Counted from the stretch's first letter, positions 21,270 through 30,923 are shown. The stretch is DNA of 64,000 nucleotides from Magnetococcales bacterium (GCA_015231755.1 JADGAZ010000004.1:62001-126000), one strand, 5' to 3'. The notes: generated by a model from the letters alone, not told the origin. Numbers and translations: made by a program.

Positions 21270-22457
21270 GTGCTGCCCGATCCCCGTTCCATTCATCGTT
21301 TCTTTTCGGGATTGTCCGAAGTCTGCCCGGTCTCCCGGTTGAGCCATGTCCATCTGATCCACTGGTCCACCGAGCCGCCCTCGCCCCTGGATCCCCTGCA
21401 AGAGGCGGGATTTTGCGGCACCGTGGTGGCGGCGCGGACCTCGCTGGCCGACGCCATCCGTCACCACCATCCGGGTCTGAGCGTCAAGCTCGACGACCAT
21501 CCCACGGCCCACGAACCGTCGGAACACCTGCTGATGGAACTGCCCCAAGGCCGGGAGGCGGCCCGACTGGCCATCGAGACCGCCTTGTCATCCCTCGCCC
21601 CCGAAGGACGGCTTTGGCTGTTCGGCGAACGGGAATCCGGCATCCGTTCCCTGTCCAAACGCTTTTCCGACACCGAAACCGCCTTGTGCAAAGGCCATCT
21701 GCGACTGCACACCCTTACCCCGGAGAGCCGGGCACTGCCGGAAAAAGGTCAGTCCGCCCCCTTCCGGCCCGAAGCCGACGGTTTTGCCTATATCAAGCAT
21801 GACGGCCTGCGCCTCGCGGTCAAGCCGGGAATCTTCTCCTGGCGCGCCATCGACGCAGCCACGCTGCTGCTGCTCGACGCCATCCGTGAGGCGCCCGGCG
21901 CCCGCGTTCTGGATTGGGGGTGCGGTTCCGGCGTGCTGGGAGCCACCCTGGCCCAACGTTTCCCGGAAACCCGCGTCACCTTAAGCGATGACCTGATCAC
22001 CGCCACCGCCTGCGCCCGGCGCACCGTGGAGATCAACGGCTTAAGCGACCGCTGCGAGGTGGTCACCGAAGATGGCATCGGTCCGGTGCTGGGCAAAAAG
22101 AAATTCGACGCCATCGTCACCAATCCCCCGTTTCACCGCGGGGTACGCACCGATCACGAGGCCACCTTGCATTTTCTCGCCGCCGCCGCCGCCCTGCTGG
22201 CTCCGGGTGGAACCTTGTGGCTGGTGGGCAACCGCTTCATGGATTACGGCACCTTGCTGAAAGAACACCTGGGAGAGGCGAAAGAATTCGACGGAGACGA
22301 CTCCTTCACCGTCTGGCGCGGAGTCAAAAGCGCCCTCAACCCCCGACAAAAATCCCCACACACCCGCCATTTGACCAGCACACGGGAAGACTCCCCCCGG
22401 AATCCCTTCCGGAACATGCCCTCAGGCCGCTGGATCGGAATGGATGAGTTGTCGTAA
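21270..22457 (+). CDS. RsmC/RlmG-like rRNA guanine-N2 methyltransferase
   Basis: A 395-residue SAM-dependent methyltransferase. The C-terminal half has motif I VLDWGCGSGVLG and the catalytic motif IV TNPPFHRG that marks RsmC/RlmG and related base N2-methylases. The N-terminal half resembles a second, inactive methylase fold, as in RsmC. The target is probably a guanine of 16S or 23S rRNA, but which one is unknown. The C-terminal about 35 residues are a polar tail with no match. Confidence 0.8.
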   Translation: MLPDPRSIHRFFSGLSEVCPVSRLSHVHLIHWSTEPPSPLDPLQEAGFCGTVVAARTSLADAIRHHHPGLSVKLDDHPTAHEPSEHLLMELPQGREAARLAIETALSSLAPEGRLWLFGERESGIRSLSKRFSDTETALCKGHLRLHTLTPESRALPEKGQSAPFRPEADGFAYIKHDGLRLAVKPGIFSWRAIDAATLLLLDAIREAPGARVLDWGCGSGVLGATLAQRFPETRVTLSDDLITATACARRTVEINGLSDRCEVVTEDGIGPVLGKKKFDAIVTNPPFHRGVRTDHEATLHFLAAAAALLAPGGTLWLVGNRFMDYGTLLKEHLGEAKEFDGDDSFTVWRGVKSALNPRQKSPHTRHLTSTREDSPRNPFRNMPSGRWIGMDELS

Positions 22458-22468
22458 AGCACATGGCT

Positions 22469-22510
22469 ATGGGTCGATTCCCGGTTTTGTTCAGCCGGGA
22501 TGAGACCCAT
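22469..22510. terminator. imperfect hairpin between convergent genes
   Basis: ATGGGTC-GATTCCCGG pairs with CCGGGAT-GAGACCCAT across a 10-nt loop. It lies between the plus-strand methyltransferase (ends 22457) and the minus-strand TOPRIM-like gene (ends 22533). No clear T tract is present, so terminator function is likely but not certain. Confidence 0.5.
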
Positions 22511-22532
22511 GGACATCGGGATTCGGTCAGGT

Positions 22533-23240
22533 TCAAAGAACTGCGATTTTTTGGGTCAATGCCGCGAAATGAGGACAATAACGAAGAATTCTGTCCATGT
22601 TGGCAGCCGCACGCCTGGAAAATTCTTGATAGCGGTCGGAATTTTTTGAAATACCTTTGGCCTTGTCCGGAACCGGGCGTCCCCGCCCCTTGCAATCCCA
22701 CTCCAACAAAACCAAACCCGGATTCTTGTGGGATTCGGGTGCCGAATCCTCAGTCAGACCGGCCAGCAGCCAACATTCCACCGCCTCCACTGCTGGCGCG
22801 AGGAAGATCCATGGACGGTCTTGTGAATCCATGCCGTCAGGCCACAACCAATCGGTCAAAACAGCCTCGATGTATTGACCACGACCTGCGGGCGTGGTCA
22901 GATCAAAATCATCCGACTGGACTCTTGTCATCTTTTGCAATTTTTCACAAATATCCGCATCCAGATGGACCAGAAAACCATCAAGGGGCAAAGAGGTGGC
23001 AAACAGCCCTCCTCCCGAAACCCTCTGCCGCCGCAGTGCCGGTGGATTGTCAAGACACCATTTGTATACCAGTCGCCACCCACCCTCCTGACCACCTCCC
23101 GCGCTCGTATTGTCCGGATTTGGCTGGATATTGACAAAATTCTGCGCCCCATATCCGTCCAAAGCCGCAGGCAGCAAGATCTTCAACACCACCTGATCGG
23201 TGGAGCCTTCGGTGACCATGCCAATACGTTTGGAGCTCAC
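22533..23240 (-). CDS. TOPRIM-like protein, partner of the AAA ATPase
   Basis: A 235-residue protein with TOPRIM-fold hallmarks: a Glu in VTEGSTD (residue 11), then HLDAD with Asp at about residues 94 and 96. Further on is AVEAVECWLLAG, a feature often seen in the TOPRIM parts of OLD-like proteins. The GTG at 23240 is chosen because it overlaps the ATPase stop as GTGA, and the first ATG is seven codons inside. It would be a metal-dependent nuclease or regulatory partner of the upstream ATPase. Base composition is clearly less GC-rich than its neighbours. I cannot name the exact family. Confidence 0.6.
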   Translation of the reverse strand: MSSKRIGMVTEGSTDQVVLKILLPAALDGYGAQNFVNIQPNPDNTSAGGGQEGGWRLVYKWCLDNPPALRRQRVSGGGLFATSLPLDGFLVHLDADICEKLQKMTRVQSDDFDLTTPAGRGQYIEAVLTDWLWPDGMDSQDRPWIFLAPAVEAVECWLLAGLTEDSAPESHKNPGLVLLEWDCKGRGRPVPDKAKGISKNSDRYQEFSRRAAANMDRILRYCPHFAALTQKIAVL

Positions 23241-24508
23241 AGGGACGATCCCAAGGCATTGGGGATCAAACCACTGATCCACATTTCCGACAAATTCTTG
23301 CCGCGTGCGATTTCGATCCACTCTTCCGGCATCATACCCGGACGGGGCTGCAACCGCTCGATTTTCGTGAAACCGGTACGTGGCTCACGACTGACCACGA
23401 AAATGCGTTGTTCTTCATTGAACAGGTCAAACGCATCCAACGAGGTGGGATTGTGACTGGTGAGAAAAACCTGTTGCGGTCCGATGCCGCTTGCCTGGAA
23501 TTTCTTTTCGCAGGTTACGGCGATCAATTTTTCCAGAAATGCCCGTGTGGCCGACGGATTCAAGGCATTGTCCACATTGTCGAGGGCAAAGATCTTGGGG
23601 GCTTCCGCATGCAACAGCACTACAGCCAGAAACAACAAAAAAAGTGTACCTTCGCTGCTGTCATAAGCGGACAGTGTGTCTCGTTTACGCCTCATGAAAC
23701 GATCTTTGAAATATAACGTTTCATTTCCTGTTTTGACCTGAGAAGAGACCTGATCCGCAAGAGATTGTTTTACAGCAAACTCACTGGCCCATCCAGGCAT
23801 CCAGATCAATCCAAGAATCTCCCTCATAAGGGATACACGATCTCTCGATTCACGATCCTTCGATTTATGGAATTGGTTCAAAACCGTCAAAGCCGCCTGA
23901 GGCAATCCCCCGCCCAACAATCCAACAGGTTTCACAGGCAAGGATTCGATTTCCACACCCCGCAAAAACGAGGTCTGAGGAGCATAGATACAAAATTTGG
24001 CCAGGGTGTTCAATTGGGCTGACAATTCGGGGGGAACATCGATGACCTCTTGAAACCGGTCCCATAAACCACGCTCAGGGGATACGTCCGCACGTTCTTT
24101 TTCAACCCCAAGCAGCTTGATGCCACGATTGCTGCGTCCCAGATAACTGACCGAATCATGCAGAATCTCTTCACTAAAAAAACGCAAAGACTGGTATTCT
24201 TCCCCCGCAGTGATGCGGACATTGTATTTCACATCATCATCCATTGCGGCTTCAAATCCGAAATTGCTTTTCAAGGCCTGATTTTTGAAAGCCGATTTGA
24301 ACAAAGTTGGCACCGAAAGCCGCACGCCCTTACGTTGCAATTCCGCTTCGGTAATGTCACGACTCAAGGAAGCGCTCAATACGCCAATGGCCTCCAGGAT
24401 ATTGGATTTTCCTGATCCGTTCGCACCAATGAACAGATTAACCCGTCCAAACTCCAGTTCGGCCTGGGTAATAGTCTTGAAACCGTTGATGGCAAGCTTT
24501 CTTAACAC
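23237..24508 (-). CDS. AAA_15-type (OLD/ABC-like) ATPase
   Basis: A 423-residue ATPase. Visible motifs are Walker A GANGSGKSN (residues about 28-36), an ABC-like SSEGTLFLLFLAVVLL signature, Walker B FALDNVDNALNP and the H-loop LTSHNPTSLDAF. The middle segment is family-variable. The GTG at 24508 gives VLRKLAINGFKTI, which matches the usual N-terminus of such ATPases; a TTG at 24607 would add 33 unmatched residues. The gene is less GC-rich than those around it and overlaps the TOPRIM-like gene. Two-gene AAA15 plus TOPRIM sets occur in phage-defence systems, so an anti-phage role is inferred. Confidence 0.8.
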   Translation of the reverse strand: MLRKLAINGFKTITQAELEFGRVNLFIGANGSGKSNILEAIGVLSASLSRDITEAELQRKGVRLSVPTLFKSAFKNQALKSNFGFEAAMDDDVKYNVRITAGEEYQSLRFFSEEILHDSVSYLGRSNRGIKLLGVEKERADVSPERGLWDRFQEVIDVPPELSAQLNTLAKFCIYAPQTSFLRGVEIESLPVKPVGLLGGGLPQAALTVLNQFHKSKDRESRDRVSLMREILGLIWMPGWASEFAVKQSLADQVSSQVKTGNETLYFKDRFMRRKRDTLSAYDSSEGTLFLLFLAVVLLHAEAPKIFALDNVDNALNPSATRAFLEKLIAVTCEKKFQASGIGPQQVFLTSHNPTSLDAFDLFNEEQRIFVVSREPRTGFTKIERLQPRPGMMPEEWIEIARGKNLSEMWISGLIPNALGSSL

Positions 24509-24636
24509 CGTTTTATCCGCTTGACCCCAAGGAGAGAATGGAATCCGGTTCTTGTTCGTATCAAAAACCGGGAATCCAGAATACCCAATCAGGGACAGGA
24601 TGTACAATGCTGTTTCTTTTCAGGAAAAAGATAAAC

Positions 24637-25158
24637 CTACACACTCTGATCTACCACCCCCACGCTCCCCCCCTCATCCCCCGCCAACCGCGCCAGCAAC
24701 CCGGTCATGCTCCGGATCTCCTCCGGGGTCAGGTGTGCGAGAATCCGCTCCCCGGCATGGTGCATCACCGCTTCCAAGGCCCGACCGATCAACGGCAAAG
24801 CCGCAGGGGCCAGACGCACCGGCTTGACCCGACGATCCCCGCTGACCGTCAAACGCACGATCAAACCCCGCCCTTCCAGTTGATGCAGCACCTTGGTCAA
24901 CCCCCCCGAGGTGATCAGCAGGGTTTGACGCAGTTGCGAAGGGGTCAATTCATAAGGCTCCGGGGAACGGCGCAGACTGGCCAGCACGTCGAACTCCGCC
25001 GGACTCAGGCCGAACCGCTCCATCACCCCGCAGGCCTGGCCATACATCACCCCGTGGGCGCGATGCAAGGTCAGGGTAAAGGGCAACAAGACCGGATCGA
25101 ACGCCTCGGACCAATGGTCCCGATGGGCCGCGATGATGCGCTGTATAAAGGTATCCAT
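24637..25158 (-). CDS. MarR-family transcriptional regulator
   Basis: A 173-residue winged-helix regulator. The DNA-binding core is LSPAEFDVLASLRRSPEPYELTPSQLRQTLLITSGGLTKVLHQLEGRGLI with the wing VSGDRRVKPV. ATG at 25158 has GGGGGAG before it. It is divergent from an RND efflux operon, and two identical palindromes lie between the start codons, so it probably represses that operon and itself until a toxic ligand binds. No ligand can be read from sequence. Confidence 0.9.
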   Translation of the reverse strand: MDTFIQRIIAAHRDHWSEAFDPVLLPFTLTLHRAHGVMYGQACGVMERFGLSPAEFDVLASLRRSPEPYELTPSQLRQTLLITSGGLTKVLHQLEGRGLIVRLTVSGDRRVKPVRLAPAALPLIGRALEAVMHHAGERILAHLTPEEIRSMTGLLARLAGDEGGSVGVVDQSV

Positions 25159-25188
25159 GACTCCCCCTTGACAGAATTTGACAAAAAA

Positions 25189-25202
25189 TATCTTGCAAGA
25201 TA
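25189..25202. promoter_or_regulatory. probable MarR operator 1
   Basis: Perfect palindrome TATCTTGCAAGATA, 31 bp upstream of the marR start codon. An identical copy is 46 bp away, about 4.4 helical turns centre to centre. Confidence 0.75.
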
Positions 25203-25234
25203 GATAAAATGTCAATATCCTTTCGCTCAAAATC

Positions 25235-25248
25235 TATCTTGCAAGATA
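25235..25248. promoter_or_regulatory. probable MarR operator 2
   Basis: Second perfect copy of TATCTTGCAAGATA, 37 bp before the start of the efflux operon. The two copies together cover the divergent promoter region. Confidence 0.75.
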
Positions 25249-25284
25249 AATAAAACCCCACTGCCATGTCAACGATTCCGGGAG

Positions 25285-26721
25285 ATGACCGTGTCACCCT
25301 TGCGTCCCTCGCTGGCCATTCTGTTTTCGACCGCCTGTCTGTGGGGATGCGCGCTGGTGGGCATGGATTATCGACGACCCGAGGCCGTGAATCCTCCCAC
25401 AGGCTGGCACGCGGCCCTGCCCCACGCCGGTTCTGGGGCCAGGATGACCTCCTGGTGGGAACAATTTCAGGATCAAACCCTCACCAGACTAATCCAGGCC
25501 ACCCTGGAGCAGCATCCCAGCCTGAACGCCGCTCAGGGCGCCATCGAGGCGGCCCGTGCGGCGCTGACCTATCAGCAATCCGCAGATCAACCCCAGGCCC
25601 GTTCGGCGGCACAACTGCAACGTGCGGGCAACAGCCCCAATCCCACCATTATTTCGTCCACCAGCCGGAGTGTGGCCGTGGACGCGAGTTGGGAACTGGA
25701 TCTGTTCGGACGGGTCAAACGGGCCACCGAAGGGGCCGAGGCCAAGGTGGCGGCGCGGCAGGCGGAGTGGCATGGCCTGAAAATTTCGCTGGCCTCCGAA
25801 ACCGCCTCGCTTTACAACGATCATCGCGCCTGCACGCGTCTGAGAGACAGCCTGCAAGAAGAGGTGGAATCCCGTCGTGCCAGCGCGCAGATCACCCGGG
25901 TGGCCACCCGGGCGGGTCTGATCGCCCCGGCGGACGAGGCGATGGTCCAGGCCCGGGTGGCCGACGCCCAGGCGCGTCTGGCGGCCCAGGAGGCGGAATG
26001 CGCCCTGTCCGTCAAGGGACTGGTGGCCCTGACCGGTCTGGATGAACCCCGGTTGCGTGCCTTCCTCCAAGAGGCTGGTCATCGTCCCCTGGTGGCCCCG
26101 CCACTGGCCGTGACCACCCTGCCTGCCCGCCTGCTGGCCCAACGCCCGGATCTGGCCGCCGCCGAACAGGAACTGGTTTCCGCCAATGCGGAGATCGGGG
26201 TGGCCGAAGGGGCCCGTTATCCGCGTTTTTCGCTGCTGGGCGCGGTGGGGGCCGGGGTGGTGACCATGGGAAGCGTCAGCCAGCCAAACCGTCCCTGGAA
26301 TTTTGGTCCGGCGCTGTCGTTGCCGCTTCTGGACGGGGGAGCCATCGAGGCCGGAGTACGGGCAGCCCGAGCGCGCCACACCATGGCCCTGGCCAACTAC
26401 CGTCGCGGGGTCCAGGAAGCGGTGCGGGAGGTGGAAAGCGCACTGGTCAATCTGGAGGCGGTCCGCCTTCGGGTGCAGGAAACACGGGCCTCGGCCCGCG
26501 GTGCGGCGGCCTATCGCAAGGCCGCGGAAGAGAATCTGCGTACAGGGGGGATCAGTCGTCTCGCCCTGGAAGAGGCCCGCCGACAACATCTGGAGGCGGA
26601 ACGGACGGTGATCCAACTGGAAGGACGGGAGGTGCAACAATGGATCAATCTCTACAAATCCTTGGGCGGCGGCTGGGAGTCGGACACCCCCTCTCCCCAA
26701 CCAGACCAGGATCCGGCATGA
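25285..26721 (+). CDS. RND efflux outer-membrane channel lipoprotein (NodT/OprM family)
   Basis: A 478-residue TolC-like channel. The signal peptide ends at the lipobox LWGC (Cys about residue 22). Two repeated outer-membrane efflux halves follow, with family stretches such as SWWEQFQDQTLTRLI, DASWELDLFGRVKRATE, LLAQRPDLAAAEQEL and ALSLPLLDGGAIEAGV. It forms the outer-membrane exit duct for the pump encoded downstream. ATG at 25285 is very close to GGGAG; the GTG two codons later has better spacing and may be the real start. The stop overlaps the adaptor gene as ATGA. Confidence 0.92.
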   Translation: MTVSPLRPSLAILFSTACLWGCALVGMDYRRPEAVNPPTGWHAALPHAGSGARMTSWWEQFQDQTLTRLIQATLEQHPSLNAAQGAIEAARAALTYQQSADQPQARSAAQLQRAGNSPNPTIISSTSRSVAVDASWELDLFGRVKRATEGAEAKVAARQAEWHGLKISLASETASLYNDHRACTRLRDSLQEEVESRRASAQITRVATRAGLIAPADEAMVQARVADAQARLAAQEAECALSVKGLVALTGLDEPRLRAFLQEAGHRPLVAPPLAVTTLPARLLAQRPDLAAAEQELVSANAEIGVAEGARYPRFSLLGAVGAGVVTMGSVSQPNRPWNFGPALSLPLLDGGAIEAGVRAARARHTMALANYRRGVQEAVREVESALVNLEAVRLRVQETRASARGAAAYRKAAEENLRTGGISRLALEEARRQHLEAERTVIQLEGREVQQWINLYKSLGGGWESDTPSPQPDQDPA

Positions 26722-27818
26722 GACCCTTGCTCCCCTGTCTGGCCGCTCTCGCAGCGGGATGCCTGGCTCTGCCGTTCCCGGTCACGCCGGCCCAGGCCGC
26801 CGACAAGCCCCCGGCGGTCCAGGAGGAGCGGGCCGCCCTCACCGTGACCCTGGCCAAACCCACCCGGGAAAACTGGCCCCGGACCCTGCTGGTGAGCGGA
26901 GGGATTTTCGCTTGGCAAGAAGCGGTGGTCGCCTCGGAGATCGGGGGATTGACCATCGTCTGGCTGCCGGTGGACGTGGGCAGTGTGGTGAAACGGGGTC
27001 AGGAGCTGGCACGGCTCTCCGACGAAGGGGTCAAAGCCACTCTGGCCCAACAAAAGGCCAACGTGGCCAAGGCCAAAGCCGCCCTGGCCCTGGCCAAGGC
27101 CAACGGGGGACGGGCCAGGGCCGTGGAGGGGTCCGGGGCCATCTCCGAACAACAGATCACCCAGTATCTCATCGGCGAAGAGTCCGCCGAAGCGGAGCTG
27201 GCCGCGGCCAAGGCCGCCTTGGAACACGAAGAGGTGCGACTGCGCCAAACCCGCATCCTGGCCGCCGATGATGGCATCATTTCTTCCCGCAGCGCCACGC
27301 TGGGGGCGGTGGTCCAACCGGGAGGGGAGCTGTTCCGGCTGGTGCGCCAAGGTCGACTGGAGTGGCGGGCGGAGGTGACGGATGGTCAACTGCCGTTGAT
27401 TCAACCCGGACAAAAGGCCCGCATCGAACTGGCCGAAGGCAAGTCCCTGGAAGCCACCGCACGACTGGTGGCGCCCACCCTGAACCCGGAAACCCGCAAG
27501 GGGTTGGTCTATTTTGATCTGCCGGACAAAGGAGCCTTCAAATCCGGAATGTTCTCCCAGGGGGAGATCCAATTGGGCGAGTCGAGCGCCCTGACTCTGC
27601 CCCAGTCGGCCATCGTGCTGTACGACGGTCACGCCTATGTGTTCGAGCTGGCCAACGGCGGCGACCGGGTGACCCGCCGCAAAATCACCACCGGTCGCCG
27701 GGTGGACAACCGGGTGGAGATCACCTCCGGCCTGGAGGAGAGCGCCCGGGTGGTGGGCAGTGGTGGCGCGTTTCTCAAGGATGGAGACCGGGTGCGGATA
27801 ACGGAGGCCACGCCGTGA
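26718..27818 (+). CDS. RND efflux periplasmic adaptor (membrane fusion protein)
   Basis: A 366-residue periplasmic adaptor. The N-terminus has a signal peptide ending near PAQAAD. The lipoyl/barrel-sandwich half-motifs are ASEIGGLTIVWLPVDVGSVVKRGQELARL and LAADDGIISSRSATLGAVVQPGGELF, separated by an Ala/Lys-rich coiled-coil hairpin. Beta-barrel and membrane-proximal domains follow. ATG at 26718 overlaps the preceding stop. The last codons overlap the permease start in GTGA. Confidence 0.92.
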   Translation: MRPLLPCLAALAAGCLALPFPVTPAQAADKPPAVQEERAALTVTLAKPTRENWPRTLLVSGGIFAWQEAVVASEIGGLTIVWLPVDVGSVVKRGQELARLSDEGVKATLAQQKANVAKAKAALALAKANGGRARAVEGSGAISEQQITQYLIGEESAEAELAAAKAALEHEEVRLRQTRILAADDGIISSRSATLGAVVQPGGELFRLVRQGRLEWRAEVTDGQLPLIQPGQKARIELAEGKSLEATARLVAPTLNPETRKGLVYFDLPDKGAFKSGMFSQGEIQLGESSALTLPQSAIVLYDGHAYVFELANGGDRVTRRKITTGRRVDNRVEITSGLEESARVVGSGGAFLKDGDRVRITEATP

Positions 27819-30800
27819 ATTTCTCGTCCCTGTCCATCCGGCATCCGGTACCGGCGATTTTGTTGTTCGCGCTGTTGACCCTGCTGGGATTGTCTTCATT
27901 CCGGGCCTTGGGGATTCAAAACTTTCCCGACATCGAAGTACCCACCATCACCGTGAGCGCCACCCTCGAAGGGGCGGCCCCGGCCCAACTCGAAACCGAA
28001 GTGGCCCGCAAGATCGAAGACGCGGTGGCCTCCCTGGGGGGGGTGGAACACATCCGCTCCACGCTGACCGACGGTATGGTGACGATCCAGGTGGATTTCG
28101 TCATCGACAAAAGCGCCGATGTGGCCCTCAACGAAGTCCGCAACGCCGTGGACGCGGTGCGCAGCGATCTGCCCCAGGATCTGACCACCCCTGTGGTTTC
28201 CAAACGCACCACCACCGGCGGCGTGATGATCGCCTTTGCCGCGACCTCCTCCAGTCTGGATGCCGGGGAACTCTCCTGGCTGGTGGACAACGATCTGGGC
28301 AAAACACTCGTGGCCGTGCCCGGAGTGGGCAAATTCAGCCGCATGGGCGGGGTGGACCGGGAAATCCGGGTGGATCTGGATCCAGCCCGCATGCGCGCCC
28401 TCGGCGTCACCGCCGAAGAAGTCTCCCGGATGCTGCGTCAGACCCGCAAAGACGCCTCCGGAGGACGGGGGGACATTTCCGGCAACGTCCAGGCCATCCG
28501 CACCCTGGCGGCTCCCGAGTCCCTGGCCGATCTTCAGAATCTGGAAATTCCACTTTCCGGGGGACGCTCCGTGGCCCTGTCGGAAATCGCCACCCTCACG
28601 GATGGCCACGCCGAACCCACCAGCATCGCCCTGCTGGACGGAGAACGGGTGGTCGGCTTCGAGCTGACCCGTTCCAAGGGGTCGAGTGAGGTCAGCGTGG
28701 CCCAGGAGGTGCGCCGCACCGTGGAGGCCTTCGCCCAGGAACACCCCCAGGTGACCATCCGGGAGGCCTACAACACCTTTGCCCCGGCCCTGGACAACTT
28801 TCGCGGCTCCATGGAACTGCTCTACGAAGGAGCATTTCTGGCGGTGGTGGTGGTCTGGTGGTTTTTGCGGGACGGACGCGCCACATTGATTTCGGCGGCG
28901 GCGCTGCCCCTGTCGATCATTCCGGCTTTTCTGGTCATGCGGCTGGCCGCTTTCAGTCTGGACACCCTCACGTTGCTGGCTTTGGCCCTGGTGGTGGGCA
29001 TTTTGGTAGACGACGCCATCGTGGAGGTGGAAAACATCGTCCGCCACATCAAGATGGGCAAAACCCCCTATCAGGCGGCCATGGAGGCGGCGGATGAAAT
29101 CGGCATGGCCGTCATCGCCACCACCTTGACCCTGGTGGCGGTCTTTCTGCCCACGGCTTTCATGGGGGGAATTCCGGGCAAATTTTTCCGTCCCTTCGGC
29201 ATGACCGCCGTGGCGGCCATTCTCGCCTCTCTGGTGGTGGCCAGACTGCTGACCCCGATGATGTGCGCCCATCTGCTGCGCCCCTTGAAACATGAACAAA
29301 AAGAAGGGGCATTGCTGCGCGGTTATCTGGTCTCGGTGACCGCCTGTCTGAATCATCCCCGCATCACGATGATCGCCTCCCTGCTGTTTCTGGCGGGATC
29401 CCTGGCTTTGGCGCCGCTGCTGCCATCGGGCTTCGTGCCGGCGGCGGACCGCTCCCAAACCCTGGTGACCCTGGAACTGCCCCCCGGCAGCGCCCTGGAC
29501 GACACCCTGGCCGCCTCCCAAAAGACCATCGCCCTGCTCAAACAGATTCCGGACGTGACCCGGATCTACGCCACGGTGGGATCGGCGGCCAGCGGCGAAG
29601 GGGGACCGCTGGGGGGAGGTGCCAGCGGCGACACCCGCAAGGCCACCTTGGTGGTCAGCCTGACGGATCGCACCACCCGTGAACTGAAACAGTCCGCCAT
29701 CGAGGAGGTGTTGCGTGCGCGACTGCGGGAGCTGCCGGGCATACGTTTCGCGATCAGCTCCAACGGTCCGGGGGTCAAGCTCACGGTGGTGCTGGTGGGC
29801 AACGAACCCGCGGCCCTGTCCACGGTGATCGACAACCTGGAACGGGAGCTGCGCACCCTGAAAGGAATCGGCAACATCCGCTCCAACGCCGGTCTGGAAC
29901 GTCCGGAAATTCATATCGTCCCGGATTTCGCCCGGGCCGCGGATCTCGGGGTTTCGGGGGAGGCCATCTCCCAGGCGGTACGGATCGCCACCGCCGGTGA
30001 TTTCAAGATGCTGCTGGCCAAGCTCAACCTGCCGGAACGACAGGTGCCCATCCGGGTGCGGCTGGCGGAAGGGGTGCGGCAGGATCTGGCGGCCATTCGT
30101 CAACTGCCCCTGGCCACCCGTACCGGCATTGTCCCTCTGGAAAGCGTGGCCACGGTGAGCATGCAGGGAGGATCGTCACAAATCGACCGTCTGGACCGCA
30201 TGCGGCGGGTCAGCATCGATGTGGAACTGGGTCAACGGGTACTCGGCGATGTGCTGGCCGAGGTCAACCGGCTGCCCACCTTGCAGAAATTGCCGGTCGG
30301 GGTCCAGCGTCCCCCGGACGGGGACGCCCAGCGCATGAAAGAGCTGTTCGGCAGTTTCGCCGGGGCCATGGCCATCGGGGTGATGTGCATCTATATCGTG
30401 CTGGTGCTGTTGTTTCACGACTTTTTGCAACCGGTGACCATTCTGGCGGCGCTGCCCTTGTCGTTGGGTGGAGCGTTCGTGTCGTTGCTGGCCACCCACA
30501 ACGCCTTTTCCCTGCCTTCGGTGATTGGCATTCTGATGCTCATGGGGATTGTCACCAAGAACTCCATCTTGTTGGTGGAGTACGCGGTGGTGGCGCGGCG
30601 GGAACGGGGTTTGAACCGTCGCGAAGCCCTGCTGGATGCCTGTCGCAAACGGGTACGGCCCATTGTCATGACCACCATCGCCATGGGAGCCGGCATGTTG
30701 CCGGTGGCGTTGGGGATCGGGGCCGAGCCGAGTTTCCGGTCGCCCATGGCCATCGTGGTGATCGGCGGTCTGCTCGCCTCCACGCTGCTGTCGCTGTTGG

Positions 30801-30865
30801 TGATTCCGGTTTTGTACGGCTATGTGGATAATCTGTCGAATATCTTCAAAAAAACAACCCATTGA
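27815..30865 (+). CDS. RND-family inner-membrane efflux pump
   Basis: A 1016-residue proton-driven RND permease with 12 transmembrane helices and two large periplasmic loops. The proton-relay Asp pair is present in TM4 (VVGILVDDAIVEVENIV). The start NFSSLSIRHPVPAILLFALL and the end TTIAMGAGMLPVALGIGAEPSFRSPMAI are typical of the HAE-1-like group. Start is GTG in a 4-nt overlap with the adaptor. Likely substrates are hydrophobic or toxic compounds; specificity is not readable. The operon ends at a bidirectional terminator. Confidence 0.94.
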   Translation: MNFSSLSIRHPVPAILLFALLTLLGLSSFRALGIQNFPDIEVPTITVSATLEGAAPAQLETEVARKIEDAVASLGGVEHIRSTLTDGMVTIQVDFVIDKSADVALNEVRNAVDAVRSDLPQDLTTPVVSKRTTTGGVMIAFAATSSSLDAGELSWLVDNDLGKTLVAVPGVGKFSRMGGVDREIRVDLDPARMRALGVTAEEVSRMLRQTRKDASGGRGDISGNVQAIRTLAAPESLADLQNLEIPLSGGRSVALSEIATLTDGHAEPTSIALLDGERVVGFELTRSKGSSEVSVAQEVRRTVEAFAQEHPQVTIREAYNTFAPALDNFRGSMELLYEGAFLAVVVVWWFLRDGRATLISAAALPLSIIPAFLVMRLAAFSLDTLTLLALALVVGILVDDAIVEVENIVRHIKMGKTPYQAAMEAADEIGMAVIATTLTLVAVFLPTAFMGGIPGKFFRPFGMTAVAAILASLVVARLLTPMMCAHLLRPLKHEQKEGALLRGYLVSVTACLNHPRITMIASLLFLAGSLALAPLLPSGFVPAADRSQTLVTLELPPGSALDDTLAASQKTIALLKQIPDVTRIYATVGSAASGEGGPLGGGASGDTRKATLVVSLTDRTTRELKQSAIEEVLRARLRELPGIRFAISSNGPGVKLTVVLVGNEPAALSTVIDNLERELRTLKGIGNIRSNAGLERPEIHIVPDFARAADLGVSGEAISQAVRIATAGDFKMLLAKLNLPERQVPIRVRLAEGVRQDLAAIRQLPLATRTGIVPLESVATVSMQGGSSQIDRLDRMRRVSIDVELGQRVLGDVLAEVNRLPTLQKLPVGVQRPPDGDAQRMKELFGSFAGAMAIGVMCIYIVLVLLFHDFLQPVTILAALPLSLGGAFVSLLATHNAFSLPSVIGILMLMGIVTKNSILLVEYAVVARRERGLNRREALLDACRKRVRPIVMTTIAMGAGMLPVALGIGAEPSFRSPMAIVVIGGLLASTLLSLLVIPVLYGYVDNLSNIFKKTTH

Positions 30866-30920
30866 AAAAAAAGCGGGGATCTGGGGGATTCTTCCCCCAG
30901 ACCCCTTCTTTTCTTTTAAT
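30861..30920. terminator. bidirectional terminator palindrome, dispersed family copy 3
   Basis: Inverted repeat with GGGGATCTGGGGGA and TCCCCCAGACCCC cores and A-rich/T-rich flanks, between the convergent RND permease and SAM hydrolase genes. Near identical to the copy at 2373-2433. Confidence 0.85.
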
Positions 30921-30923
30921 ATT

